In this document: piece after piece, positions 47,138-58,629 of the stretch
How positions within the stretch are numbered: position 1 is the first letter of the stretch
Layout of the letters: the number at the start of each line of letters is the position of its first letter
Source of the DNA: Pyronema omphalodes
Taxonomy: Eukaryota > Ascomycota > Pezizomycetes > Pezizales > Pyronemataceae
Assembly: GCA_024516155.1 (NCBI GenBank)
Contig: JAJJXM010000005.1
Span: forward strand, 1,116,001 to 1,180,000
DNA: 64,000 nucleotides
Direction of reading: 5' to 3'
Program-made: the position numbers and the translations under genes
The notes under the pieces: generated by a model
What the model was told of the DNA's origin: nothing
Databases searched by the model: none
The model's input: only the letters and a program-made list of their open reading frames with translations

Positions 47138-47512
47138 GATGACCGTAGCGGGACAGTAATCGTGGCCAGCCGGGTGTTTTATGTGCAGGCGCGGGAATAT
47201 GGGTTGGTAATTCGGCTTCGGCGTGAGGCTGAAGAAAAATCTGGGGAAGCGCCATCACGTGAGAGTCCAGAGAGGTGTCGATAGCGTAATATTTGTTTGA
47301 TAAGATGCGATGAGATTAAAGCGGGGTGGTCTAGTGCGGGATAATTTTTGACTCACTTCGAGAGCCGCATCACCTTCCGAGACGAATATATAGCCCCCAA
47401 GAACGAATTGAAGCTTCTGATTGAGCCTCGTGGTAATTGATAAAGTCGAAAGTGAGTTCTAATTGTTTGATATAAATTCCGAGAGATTTCTCTAACAAAT
47501 CTTCAGTTCAAA
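47138..47512. promoter_or_regulatory. Divergent LYS4-SER1 promoter with Gcn4/CPC1 site
   Basis: 375 bases between the two starts. TGACTCA at 47349-47355 is the consensus site of the bZIP activator of general amino-acid control (Gcn4 in yeast, CPC1/CpcA in filamentous fungi). CACGTG lies at 47256-47261, and TATATA at 47387-47392 faces SER1. Co-control of both genes is inferred from the shared site. Confidence 0.65.
47452..47506 (+). other. Probable 5' UTR intron of SER1
   Basis: GTGAGT donor at 47452, a CTAACAAAT branch and CTTCAG acceptor ending at 47506, six bases before the ATG. 55 bases long. Confidence 0.6.
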
Positions 47513-48730
47513 ATGCCCTCTCGTTCTGACGTTTACTACTTCGGTGCCGGCCCCGCCGCGTTGCCCCAGGCCGTTCTTGAGCGCGCTTCGGCTTCCGTTT
47601 TGAACCACGAAAACTCCGGTGTCGGTTTGATCGAGCAGTCCCACCGTTCGGCATCTTCCACCCAAATCGTCGCCTCCGCTTGCCAGCACCTCGAGACCCT
47701 CCTCGGCGTTCCCAACGATGGTTCCTACACTACCCTTTGGATGCAAGGAGGAGGAACTACTCAGTTCTCTGCTGTCGCCTACAACCTCCTCGGATACTGG
47801 GTCCAGAAGACTCTCGATGCCAACAACGGAGATCTTGAGGCTGTCAAGGCTGCTCTTGCCAACGCAAAGGCCGACTACCTCGTCACCGGATCTTGGTCCA
47901 AGAAGGCTGCTGAGGAGGCCCAGCGTCTTCTCGGAGACGAGCTCGTGAATGTTGCTACCAACTCCAAGGCTGCTACCAAGAAGTTCGGATCCATCGCCCC
48001 CGAGGAGACCTGGAACCTCACTCCCAAGGAGAACAACATCTTCTCCTACTTCTGCGACAACGAGACCGTCGATGGAGTTGAGTTCCCCGCCTTCCCCACT
48101 TCCCTCGAGGGAACCCTCGTCGCTGCCGACATGTCCTCCAACATTCTTTCCCGCCGTGTCGACGTTTCTAAGTACGCCATTATCTTTGCTGGTGCCCAGA
48201 AGAACGTCGGAGGTGCCGGTGTTACCCTCGTTGTTATCCGTTCCGACATCCTCAAGACCCAGCCTACCGTTGACACCCTCCGCAAGCTCGGACTTCCCAT
48301 CCCTCCTATTATGTGCCACTACCCCACCCTCACTGGCGCTTCCTCCCTCTACAACACCCTCCCTATCTTCGAGGTCTTCATCTGCCGTGAGGTTATGGCG
48401 GGAATTATTGCTCGTGGAGGACTCGAGGTCCAGGAGAAGATTGCAAACGAGAAGGCTGAGGAGCTCTACAACGCTCTTGACCAGGGTGGAATCTACAACG
48501 TCGTCCCCGAGAAGAACGTGCGGTCGCGCATGAACATCTGTTTCCGTATTGAGGGCGGAGAGGATGTTGAGAAGGCTTTCTTGAAGGGTGCTGAGGAGCG
48601 TGGATTGACCGGTCTTAAGGGACACAGAAGTGTCGGAGGACTCCGTATCTCCAACTACAACTCCATCCCCCAGGAGGCTGCGGCGAAGTTGGCTGGCTGG
48701 ATCCGCGAGTTTGCTGCCTCCCGCAAGTAA
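47513..48730 (+). CDS. SER1: Phosphoserine aminotransferase
   Basis: PLP enzyme converting 3-phosphohydroxypyruvate and glutamate to phosphoserine and 2-oxoglutarate in serine synthesis; cytosolic. Single exon, 405 residues, normal length. Hallmarks are YYFGAGPAALPQAVLERA at the start, the PLP-phosphate loop MQGGGTTQFSAVAYNLL, DMSSNILSR before the active-site lysine K230 in FAGAQKNVGGAG, the CHYPTLTGASSLYNTLPIFE region and the C-terminal GLKGHRSVGGLRISNYNS. Strong codon bias (C-ending codons, GGA) indicates high expression. It lies head to head with LYS4 and has a leader intron. Confidence 0.96.
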   Translation: MPSRSDVYYFGAGPAALPQAVLERASASVLNHENSGVGLIEQSHRSASSTQIVASACQHLETLLGVPNDGSYTTLWMQGGGTTQFSAVAYNLLGYWVQKTLDANNGDLEAVKAALANAKADYLVTGSWSKKAAEEAQRLLGDELVNVATNSKAATKKFGSIAPEETWNLTPKENNIFSYFCDNETVDGVEFPAFPTSLEGTLVAADMSSNILSRRVDVSKYAIIFAGAQKNVGGAGVTLVVIRSDILKTQPTVDTLRKLGLPIPPIMCHYPTLTGASSLYNTLPIFEVFICREVMAGIIARGGLEVQEKIANEKAEELYNALDQGGIYNVVPEKNVRSRMNICFRIEGGEDVEKAFLKGAEERGLTGLKGHRSVGGLRISNYNSIPQEAAAKLAGWIREFAASRK

Positions 48731-49007
48731 AAAAATATTTGTATCTACATAGTTACATGGCGTTTTCTGTTTTTTTCTTCTACAGTAATTATATCCTTGG
48801 AATCATATCAAGTAGACTTTTTTTGTTATTCATTTTATCTTTCTCTTCAGTCGCGTGTATTCATGAGTGATGACCATCGCCCCATCTCATAAACGCGTCT
48901 GCCAAGATCACTGTCGCTACCGCTCGCGTTTCCCTAAGCCGTGAGCTGCTACGAAAGCTCAATAGCTACCCAACCTCTGTCACTTACTCAGGCGACATCA
49001 CGCAACG

Positions 49008-49889
49008 ATGTCGTCCCCCGTGGAACCGCCTCTCGCGTCTTTAAGCTTAACTCATGTTTACTATGTACGCGCTTCCCTCGAGTCGCCGAGTTTCCAAGTC
49101 CCCGAGCTCCTAGTTTAACTTCCCGATCTCCGTACCAGCAACCTCTGCCCAAGCTATTGCCTTTTATACAATTACTAACAACCACCTTCTGTAGAATCCC
49201 AATGACTACCTCTCCCTTCTCTCCGCCTGGTTGGCATTGTTGCCTCAGGCAATGATGGTGGTCTATGCCACAACCATATTCTGTACCCGCGAATTGGAGT
49301 GTTTCTTGATGTTCGCTGGCCAGCTATCCTGCGAGCTTGTGAATTTTGTACTAAAGCGGGTTGTGAGAGAGGAGAGACCTAAACGTAAGCTTCCCCATAA
49401 ACTTTAATTCCTACCCAAGAAGAAATGAGGAGACAGTTTGCTGACACTACTCGCCATACTCAAGTTCTCCATGGCAAAGGCTATGGAATGCCCTCATCAC
49501 ACGCCCAATTCAGTTCCTACTTCTTCCTCTACCTCACCCTCCTTTTACTCCTTCGTAACCTTGGTGGCCCTCGACTCCCTACCTGGCGTCGGTATTTCTA
49601 CGTTTTCGCTGCTCTCGTTGGGTCTGTGTCCGTAGCTGTTTCGAGGGTCTATTTGAATTACCATACGCAGAAGCAGGTGATTGTAGGATATCTTGCGGGA
49701 TTGGGGTGGGCGTTGATTTGGTACATCGCCGTCAGAATAGGACGAGAGATAAAGGTAGCGGGGAAGACGGGGAGGGAGTGGGCACTCTGGATTGGAGGGT
49801 GTTTGTGGGTTCGTGATAGGTGTTTGGGAGAGAATTTGGTTATTGAGGGTTGGGAGGCAGCACAGATCGGAGAAAAGAAGAAGCTATGA
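49008..49889 (+). CDS. CAX4: Dolichyl pyrophosphate phosphatase
   Basis: PAP2-family ER membrane enzyme that recycles dolichyl pyrophosphate to dolichyl phosphate for N-glycosylation. Exons 49008..49064, 49195..49384 and 49465..49889 give 223 residues. The start MSSPVEPPLASLSLTHVYY is typical of the family; the 130-base first intron has a TACTAAC-type branch. Phosphatase motifs are KRVVREERP (K-x6-RP), GYGMPSSHAQF (PSxH) and SRVYLNYHTQKQVIVGY (SR-x5-H). Several hydrophobic membrane segments lie between them. The second intron could also end at 49419, which would insert 15 residues. I prefer the 80-base version because of its CTGAC branch and better family fit at RPKLLHGKGYG. Confidence 0.87.
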
Positions 49890-51808
49890 AGTGTGGTGGA
49901 GAGGGGATTATGTGTTTAGTGACTGAGCGATTGAGCAATAGGTTACCCAGTTTAAACAGGATGCAAATTGATGCCAGTTTCTATATACAAACATTCATTT
50001 CGAGATTTTGCTGTGTGTTGCAAAATGAGCAAGCATAAGCCCGTATGAATATTTGTCTCGTATCGAGTTCATGGAGACAATAACATCAGTGTCTAGCCGT
50101 CATTTTTAGTTGCTCTGCCAAGATGAGGCCCCACACATAGACCTCGACTCGCGGCATCTGTCTTCTGTCACTACTAATTTGCTGTCAACCTCCACCTTTC
50201 TCTATCTCATGATTTTCACAAGTTACAGGCCGAATCATCTGCCAAATCGAATACAGCTTGGTCGATAATGCTAGATATATTTTACAGTGACATCGATAAC
50301 TTTTGATAATACGACTTTACTTAGAGTTGGTTCGTTTGCACTCAGCTTCCATTATTAGACTCGGGTTCTTACATAGGTAAATACCTTTCTTTGGGATCTG
50401 CTCAATTTCGTTCACTTGACTCCCAATAAATCATGGGACGAATACACTGTTCTCACGCTGGGCCTTATTCATCTGGGCCGATTCGGTTGGGCTCTCACCT
50501 CGAATATGGATGTGACCTTAAAAACTGTGGCTATCAGTGAGACTTAGAGTTCTAACTTGTTTGACGAAACCTCGACACTTGGTTGGCACGGGTAAGACTT
50601 TATTGGTTCACACTCTCAGTTCTTGAGGTGTAGGCGTATGCCTTTCAGGCTGTGATTGGCTTCAGTCATCGCGGCATTAAGGCCTCGTCATCAGCAACGA
50701 TGTACCTTTGTAGTAAATCCACTTTCACTACCGGATGCCCGTTTCTACCAATATTGTAAGATGTCCGAAATACCCCGGTATGTTTCGGCACTATCCGTAG
50801 CTGGTAATTGATCTTGATTTCTCGCTTGTCAGTTACCGGGCAATATATTGGTTTAATAATCATGCCTACCGTCACTCATGGTATTGACATACGTATGCCC
50901 GGTGTACAAACAGGTACCCGAGTACCTGGATACCGACGCCATCAAGACAAATATTTTATCTTGGCCAACTAATCACAAACTCATGCACAACTACACGTGA
51001 TAGCCTACTTAGGGCTTTTTGAGCCCTAAAATTCATCGACTGCTCGTGCGACTTGTTATGGACGACGGTTGCCAAGATCTTCAAACTTTAACAATATTTG
51101 ATCGGTTTAGTACAGTCGAGAACGATTGAGAACATAACCAATGAAAATTGATGACATCTCATCTAGACTTAGCAGGATGACATGGACAACAATATCAAAT
51201 ACTGAGAATACGGGAATGCGCAAAGGGTTGCAAGATTGGCCAAGAAATGAAGTGGATCCATGCAGGTAAGCTTATTTACTTCAGAACTACGACCATTATA
51301 ATAGACTTGGGCCGGTACGAACTTCACATTAGATTATTGGGCGCATTTCTGGATGGAATATCAACTTTGCAGATAGTATATGGAGGCCGGTGGTCGGGGT
51401 TATAACCGCTTACCGGATCTTCTCATTCAGCTGAGATGAGAAAATAGGCAATGGATTCTAATACTTCCATTTAGCTTGGATTTTAGAATTTCATCAGCCA
51501 GTGAAGCTTCTCTCAGCTGAAGCTGCAGCTTGAAAGACGAAGCCATATTCATGCACGCCGAAGAAGCTAAAATGACCCCAATAACAGACTATTGGATCCG
51601 AAAAGCTTAAAATTGAGACAGGACAGATGTTATTAACCTCTTAGCCAAAAATATAAGTCGTACAATATGTAGTATTACTCGAGGAGAATAGCAAATGGAT
51701 ATTACAACAAATATCTTTCAAAATACAGCCCCATAGAGCAAAACTAAACAGGACCAAAATGCATAATCATAAACTGCTAAAACCAAAATATTTTCTCCGG
51801 CATCCAAT
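49890..51808. other. Intergenic, nothing recognised
   Basis: 1.9 kb of gene-poor DNA with short unbiased frames only. No transposon domain or tandem repeat seen. Confidence 0.5.
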
Positions 51809-52090
51809 TTACATATACGCGACCGCCGCTGCCGCTGCGGCTAGCACAGCGCCAATTTTAGGTGCGCCGGTAGGCATGGCGAAGGAGGAACTTGCTGTAT
51901 GATTTCATCTGTTAGATAATATTCCTAGAAGCACAAGAACAGAGAAATATGACGTACCGGAAACGTTGGAGTTATCGTCAGAACTGCTGCTATGCTTTCC
52001 TTTCTTCGAAGCGCGAGTTTCGAGGGTGGGGTTTGCTAGTGTGGTTGCGATCAAACCGAAGGCGACAAGGACGGAGGCGGAGAACTTCAT
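51809..52090 (-). CDS. Tiny GPI-anchored-type surface protein
   Basis: Function unknown. Exons 52090..51958 and 51894..51809 (63-base intron, GTACGT donor, ACAG acceptor) give 72 residues. A signal peptide MKFSASVLVAFGLIATTLAN is followed by a Lys/Ser-rich short mature part (SKKGKHSSSSDDNSN), a likely omega region SASSS/GAP, and a hydrophobic C-terminal tail KIGAVLAAAAAAVAYM. Signal peptide plus tail predicts GPI attachment, and the mature peptide would be only about 30 residues. The second exon is shorter than any open-frame cutoff, but its reading fits a GPI tail so well that I consider the splice likely. Confidence 0.65.
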
Positions 52091-53902
52091 TGTGAATGTC
52101 TTTTTATTTGTTAAGTTGGATTTTGAAAGTTGGTATTGAGAAGGGTTGGGGTAATGACTGGAGGTGTGTAGTTGGCAGATGATGGAAATGAAGATCTTCA
52201 GGACTTCTTAGGCTTCTTATACATGCAAAGCACACTGCCTCCTGCTGTACTCTGGTTTACTGCTCATTTAGTAGTGGCAACATGAATCAGGATAATACGA
52301 GAGATCCCAGGTTCAGCCCCGAACGAAAAGAAGCTTCGCAGCCAGGGTCTACATCCGGCGATCGGACAGGCAGGTGGGACTATGTATCAGCTGTGCCACG
52401 TCTTACTGCAATCTGCACGAGGGGTGAAGACTATGCGAACTCGTTAATCTAGCTGATCATTCCAAGTATGCATAGGCCAGTGAATCTTGTTTGGCAATCA
52501 ATAGAAAGTGTCATAGATTACATAATCCGTTCAACCGAAGCTTAGCCAATGATAGCGCAGAGACAAGCTTTATAAAGCTTTCTCGTTAATCTCGACTTCG
52601 TGTTGGTTTTAAAATTGAAGTCCAACGAAACGAACTAATGAGAAGAATATGCCCTGTGCGTTGTAACGGTGGTACATGTTCTATACTTGTAAGACTTCTC
52701 TGTAGGACTTTACTGGATGATTCACCGGTATATACTTGCAGAAATGGTGATCGTAGCCGAAGCGAACCCGTATTCATGACAGATTCATGGCATATTTAGC
52801 GGAATCGTCCCGCAGTTCTGCTAAATTATCACCTAAAATGGTTAAAAACTGACAGTCCAGATCCCACAGATTCGACTCATCTATCATTCATTTAACCTAT
52901 GTACGAGGATAGTTTTATGCATCTTTCACGGTTTGCTCCCTTCGTGTTAATCAATCCATCGGGAAGTCGCTTTTGGACGTTGCATCAAAGAAGCGAGCGT
53001 GACCCTCAGCCACAAACTGGGCGTGCAATCAACTATATGACATCCAGAACTCAGCCTTAATCAGGAACACCAAAACCGTGGTTTATATGTATGTGGCAGT
53101 ACTAAGAGCACAGCCTTAGTTGATCTTACATACATAGCCATAAGGGTTCCCGGAACCGGTTCCGATTCATGAGTTAACACCAGGGTAACACAGTGATAAA
53201 CAGGAAATCACAATACAGAACACAAGGTTGCTTACATACCATGACCATTTTTTTATGTAATCCACTGCCCACAGAACTTCTTCACTCAATTTTGTTTTTG
53301 TGACGATGCTGCTGGGTATTTATCACTCCTGTCAACCAATGAACGTTAATGAGCACGGCCTCACAGTCCTCAACATCTATGTACACATGACAAGAGGATG
53401 TGGCGAAGTACATATGGATGTGCATACTGACAAGCAAGTAAAGTTTCCGCGGATAAAAAGACCATGCGATTGATATGTAGGCTGTGCGCATCATGATGAC
53501 GCTTGGTGAAGTAACCTTAAATATGATACTAGGTCTAGGAACGCAACCGGGATGTGAAGCTTACTAAGGAACCCTAGATCTGGGATATGAGAAGTGTGTT
53601 AAAGCTAATTATTTTTGGCTATGTATGTAGAATGCTCATTGCGCATGGTTAATTTCCTCGGCTTCCGCAGAACATGGTCGTTCGCTGTTCACGGGCTCGC
53701 TAAATATCGGTTAGAAATTAGCCCTAAACCGTATTTCCAGACTACGCCGCGGTCATGCCTGTATATATTGTTAAAGTTAAAACCCCTCCCCAAGAGTCTA
53801 GATGGCATGGCAGAACTACGGTATGTAGATCACCGCACTCCAGATTTCGAGGCATGTTTTTGTCAAAGTCAAAAGTTTGATAAAAAGCTGGGGAAATGTG
53901 TT
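52091..53902. other. Intergenic, nothing recognised
   Basis: 1.8 kb gene-poor stretch. No coding sequence supported; the part next to 53903 may belong to a more diverged unit of the tandem repeat. Confidence 0.45.
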
Positions 53903-54720
53903 AAGCCGTACCACGCGATGAAATGGCCATCAGTTGACCAGTAAGATGAATATCCCCCAGATATAGAGTAACCATGGGAATGTACGTGTCCGTGGATTTA
54001 AAGAAATTTTCGATATCATCGTATTTGACGGGAATCGTTTAAACGGTATTAAGCCGTACCACGCGAAGGAGATGGCATACCATCACAGTTACACAGATGG
54101 ATACCGTATGTTCACCGGATTGGACCTCAGATACCCTCCATATAACCAAGTTAGGGTCAAATGAGTGGATCAAGGCAGGGAAAAACGAGTGAGAAAAGAG
54201 GTGAAGGTCAAGTTGGTCCCCATCCCTTTGGTTTTAAGACACGCCTTTTGCCCTTCTCAGTATATGAAGTTCAGCATTTTATGCTACATCAAGTTCGCTG
54301 CAATTCATATGATGGTACAATGTTAGAAATTTTCGATAAATACTGACGGGAAACGTCCTGTATGAAGCCGCGCCACGCGAAGGAGATGGCCTGCTACTAC
54401 AGTTACACAGATGGATACCATATTTTCACCGGATTAGATCCAGATACCTTCATATAGCGAAGGCAGGGGTAAATAAGGGGATTAAGACAAGGAAGAATGA
54501 GTGAAAAGAGAGATGAGGGCAGAGTTGGACCCATCTCTTCGGTTTTTGGACGTGCTTTTCATCTTTTCTCAATACATAAAATTCGGGGTTTTACGCTACA
54601 TCAAATTCGTCGAAATTCAGATGACTGTACGATTATAGATATTTTCGATAAAATCTTGATGAAAAACGTCCTGTATTAAGCCGCGCCACGCGACGAAGAC
54701 GGCGTACGCTTAGGTTACCT
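53903..54720. repeat. Diverged tandem repeat, ~313-bp units
   Basis: Units begin with AAGCCG(T/C)(A/G)CCACGCGA at 53903, 54051, 54365 and 54678. The two full units (54051-54364 and 54365-54677) are 314 and 313 bp and by eye roughly 75-80% identical, sharing CAGTTACACAGATGGATACC and GAAATTTTCGATA-type segments. The first unit is shortened to 148 bp by an internal deletion and the last is partial. The parallel open frames at 54161-54346 and 54497-54679 are the same stretch in successive units, which suggests an ancestral coding or fixed-function sequence now decaying. Confidence 0.75.
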
Positions 54721-56512
54721 TAAAATGAGCATCACGGAAGGCCGCCGACGGAAGATCACTGAAGGTACATACGCCGAATATAGAAAAAACAAAGCAGATG
54801 ACCTGACTGACACCTGCTTCAAATTTGGTCACTACTCCAGTCACAAATTGTGATTCTGTGAATCGTTTTGTTTTTTCGTAAAGGACAAGGAATAACGGGA
54901 TGAAAACATTCGCTTAAGATGATGAGAAGCAGGTATCCGTTATGTTCGAGATCGAATCTTGAATCTGAGATGTGAAATGTGAAATGCCGTATTTTTTTTT
55001 TGTGATTTATCCGTCAGCGTCGACCTTCAGCGATGGTGTTATATTGATCTTGCGCCTTGCAGCCTCAAACAGTTGCTTTCAAGTTGGGAGATGATAGTCG
55101 TTTATCTCGCGTGGTTGGCTCGCGGGACATGGGTTCAGATGACAAGCGGGATGTGATGTATGTACGGGAAGGATATTGGCTCGATCATGGGATCTCTGGC
55201 TGAAAGTTCAGGTATCGAGGAGAAAAATTGTGCGATGGAGGTTTTGCGACTGGTGGAGTTATTGGACTGCAGCACACTGTAGGCGAAAAATAAAAGTGGC
55301 AACATGGATAGCAAGTGACGAAAAAGCAGACAAGTTTTATGGATTATTTGTGGTGATGTTGATTTTGCCCAAATTGGCTGACGAGTCCGAGTAATCAGCT
55401 CCGGATGCAGAAATCATGTGATCCAGTGTGTATCTCCAAGAATCTTCAAGTGTAATTTTTTATGCATGTGGTTAGGGTCTTTTGTATCCAATCCATCATT
55501 CAACATCACTCGAAGACTAACTATATCCAAATTCGCTTATGAGCTCTTATCTTTCGGTGTAAAGACCCCCGATTACCGATGCAAGTAAAGCTAAGGTTCC
55601 ACAAATAAGTAATGGTATTCGAAATCAATCGGGCCGGATAAGACCGGCGGATTCAATAAGCTAATCGAAGATTACGACGCCGCATCGAAGAAACGTTAAG
55701 CGCAGCGGCGCAGCTGTTCAAGCAAGAAAGCATTCTAACTCAATCTAGTCCAGCTTATAATTTTACCGCGATCGCCCCCAAGGGATTTAAGCCACTCGCG
55801 GTACTGAGAACTTCCGGATTGGTTATGTTTTCTGTGCCGCAACGCCACATTTGTAATCTGCACTTGATCTCGATCATCGCGGTTTCTTAGCGGATACCGT
55901 GTCTCTGAGTTACATTATATGCAACGAACGAATGGATGCAAGGATATTATGCTATTGAGTATTGGCATTGATCTTTTCTGAAACTGTATCTTTATGGAGA
56001 CTTGTCACATCACGACATCAACCTGACAGAGTGTTCATTTCCACGGCCTGTACATAGCCCGTCCGAAAAGCCACCCATTGAAAATTTCATGAAACCCAGT
56101 AAGCCATTTGTGTATGACAATCGATACCAACCGGAAATATCGAGATCTATGTATTTCCCTGGTGTCCACGGGAAACAAAAAGAAAGTTATATTGCTTATT
56201 TGATGCGACTTCTCGCGTACAGGACTGAGTAATCGCAGCATGCGGTTCATAAAATATCTGTGGTATTGATTCGAATCGTTATTATCAAGATTTTGTGGTC
56301 ACCAGGCGTTAAGTGCATGAAGAAAGTCAACCTTAAAACATATTAATGACATAATTACATAAATGAAACTCTAAAACCCGATTTCTATAAATTGAAAACG
56401 TCAAATAACAATCGTTATTACCCTCCGGCCCGTTTTTCTCTATACCCAAATGTAGACGCCTGTAAAGAACAAAAGAAACCTCTATGAAACGATACCCAAA
56501 AGCCATATTTTG
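54721..56512. other. Intergenic, degraded sequence
   Basis: 1.8 kb. At about 54806-54855 one frame reads DTCFKFGHYSSHKL, followed by a stop and FC, which looks like a decayed CCHC zinc knuckle of a retrotransposon Gag or similar protein. Nothing else recognised. Confidence 0.4.
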
Positions 56513-58629
56513 CTACAACAGCCTCTTCAATGAGTCCTCAGCGGGAGGCGTTGGTGGCATATCCTGATACGTAAACTCGTCGCTCTCAGGCCCACATGCC
56601 AGCCATTCCCGTTTCATTACATATCCCTCAATCGAAGCTCGATTCCATTGTCTACGGATATACCGTTCGCAATCATGTCGCATTAACCAGTCCTCCCTGG
56701 GCAATTTGATGCTTTCAGGATTTTCGCGAACCTTAGTCCAATCTGCTTTGTGCCACATATCCCGGACTTGCTCTCCCTTCTTCTGGGCCTCTTTGACCCG
56801 CTCGTACCGCAGTTTCTGGTAAGTCTTTAGCGCTGTCGGAACTTTTTGTAGTGGCGATATTTTTGGGTCCGCATGTGAGAGTGCAAGACAGGTCGCCAGT
56901 GCGCAACCATCCTCGATGGCCTGAGAGCACCCTTGAATGCTTGTTGGAAGAAAAGGGTGTGCAGCATCGCCGAGAAGGCAAGTCCGGGCCGAAGATGTAA
57001 TCCACGTGGGAAGAGGATCGCGGGAGACAAGCTTCCAATCGACACAAGAAGGAGTTCTCTCAACCTGTAATTTTAAGTTTCATCAGTATTTGAATCGAAT
57101 TTTTAAAGTCTTTGCTCGTGATATGGTGTGACAGCTTCCGGATGTGGGTCCAATTTATTTGAGAGAGAAAAACGGTGGTGCATCCGCTGTCACACCATCG
57201 AGAATCTCAAACAATCGAACATAAGATGCTTCAAGCCGTGGCCGAGGCCGGGCAAAAATATGATATCGAATAGTGGGGGCTAACTTACGATAGCACGGCA
57301 TCTTGGATCCCATCCCTCGAGTATCTTAAGAACATCATCAATTTTACCAGGTAAAGACCAGGACTCTTCAATATTTTCTTCGTCCTATCGGAATGATATT
57401 AGCCGACATACAACTTTGAATATATCCGCAATATCGCGAAAGCTTACCTTATGAGTGCACACCCACGAAATTTCCTTTCCACCCTTGCAAGTAGCAACCA
57501 AGAAGTGGACGTCGGGACCCAACCCTACATTAAAAATCGTCATCAGCCTGGGCAAATTGGAAAGCTTCGCACACCAACCCCGCATTGAAAACTGCGCGTT
57601 CTGTTCAAGAATGCCGCAATGGGTAAAAGAAATTGAAGAGGGGTAGAAGGGATGGATGTGTGGTGATGACAATAGGGTACGGTAACTTACATCCGGTGTG
57701 AGTATCGCCGTTTGCGACAAATTCCCTCGTCAAGGGATCGGTGGTGATTCCTGCTGCTTCGGCGTCGAACCACGCTCTGTATACTGCATAACCCGAGCTC
57801 TTTGGCTTGTCGTCGTATCCGAGAACTAATTTTCTGGCTTTGCTTCGGACACCGTCTGCTCCAACAACAACATCACCCTTGAAAACCTCTTCCTCATCCG
57901 TCACTACCCAGGCCTTTCCCTCAATGTCGTCCTCGTGGTATGATTCAGCACGTCTTCCGAGCTTAATTGGAATACCAAGAGACATGGCATATTCATAGAT
58001 AACCCGGTGGAAATCTGCGCGGTGTCCATTGTACATTGGCTTTTCCTTGTTGGGAGGATATTTGGGCTGATCAAGGACCCAGTCACCATTATGCGTATGG
58101 ATTCTGAAATGTTTGTGGTGCATGCAAAGGGCATTGAGCTTATCAGCCACTAGGGAACTGTCCCATCTAGACAAAACCTGGCCGGCATTTGGACCTGAGC
58201 AAAACTGTTAGTGGGGAAGTTCGAATTTTTGCAATAATTTTACAAGATAAGCTGTGGCTTTTTACATAATTCTACCAGTGGCTGATTCAATACGATGAAC
58301 ACTTCAGACAGTGGCGATTAATGCTACGGAGAGTCTCCTTCGCTAATCTTCAAAATCTTATGTAGCCAATCATATCAAACGAGGACAACCAACCAGAGTT
58401 TTATGCAAAAACACAATTTTGGCTTGAAACTCAAGCTTAACGGAGTAGTAATCTACTTACTAATAGAAATAATGTCTCCAAGCTGAGTCCATGTTGGCGT
58501 CTTCTCGAGAATGACAACCTCATGGCCTTTGAGATGGCACTCAATAGCAGCTGTAAGACCACCAAATCCTGCACCCACAACGACGACCTTCAAGCCCGTC
58601 TTTGGATACTCCGCAATTGGTGAAGCCAT
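56513..58629 (-). CDS. FAD-dependent monooxygenase, salicylate hydroxylase-like
   Basis: Class A flavoprotein monooxygenase using NAD(P)H to hydroxylate an aromatic substrate, perhaps a salicylate- or nicotinate-like acid. Exons 58629..58461, 58194..57691, 57524..57448, 57384..57289 and 57064..56513 give 465 residues with consistent phases. The FAD-binding GAGFGGLTAA lies at about 19-28. The second nucleotide motif is VVVGADGVRSKAR, and the FAD pyrophosphate motif is LLGDAAHPFLPTS (GDAAHP at 314-319). CVDWKLVSRDPLPTW precedes it, as in the family. The C-terminal 100 residues (DMWHKADWTKVRENPES...) are a fungal extension. Three introns are long (266, 166 and 224 bases) for this window; the 224-base one contains an inverted repeat. 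I took the ATG at 58629, the first ATG just before the dinucleotide fold. Confidence 0.87.
57123..57198. repeat. Inverted repeat inside the fourth intron of the monooxygenase gene
   Basis: ATGGTGTGACAGC at 57123-57135 is the exact reverse complement of GCTGTCACACCAT at 57186-57198; CCGGATG and CATCC extend the pairing with a small bulge. The whole is 76 bp with about 50 bp between the arms. It may be a tiny foldback element inserted into the intron. Confidence 0.6.

Noticed and set aside
47492..48625. 377-codon open frame on the minus strand opposite SER1
   Set aside because: Antisense shadow of a strongly codon-biased gene; Leu/Ser/Gly-rich composition with no domain.
49385..49419. 35-base intron in CAX4
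   Set aside because: Too short compared with other introns here and would insert 15 residues not expected in the family; the 80-base intron is preferred.
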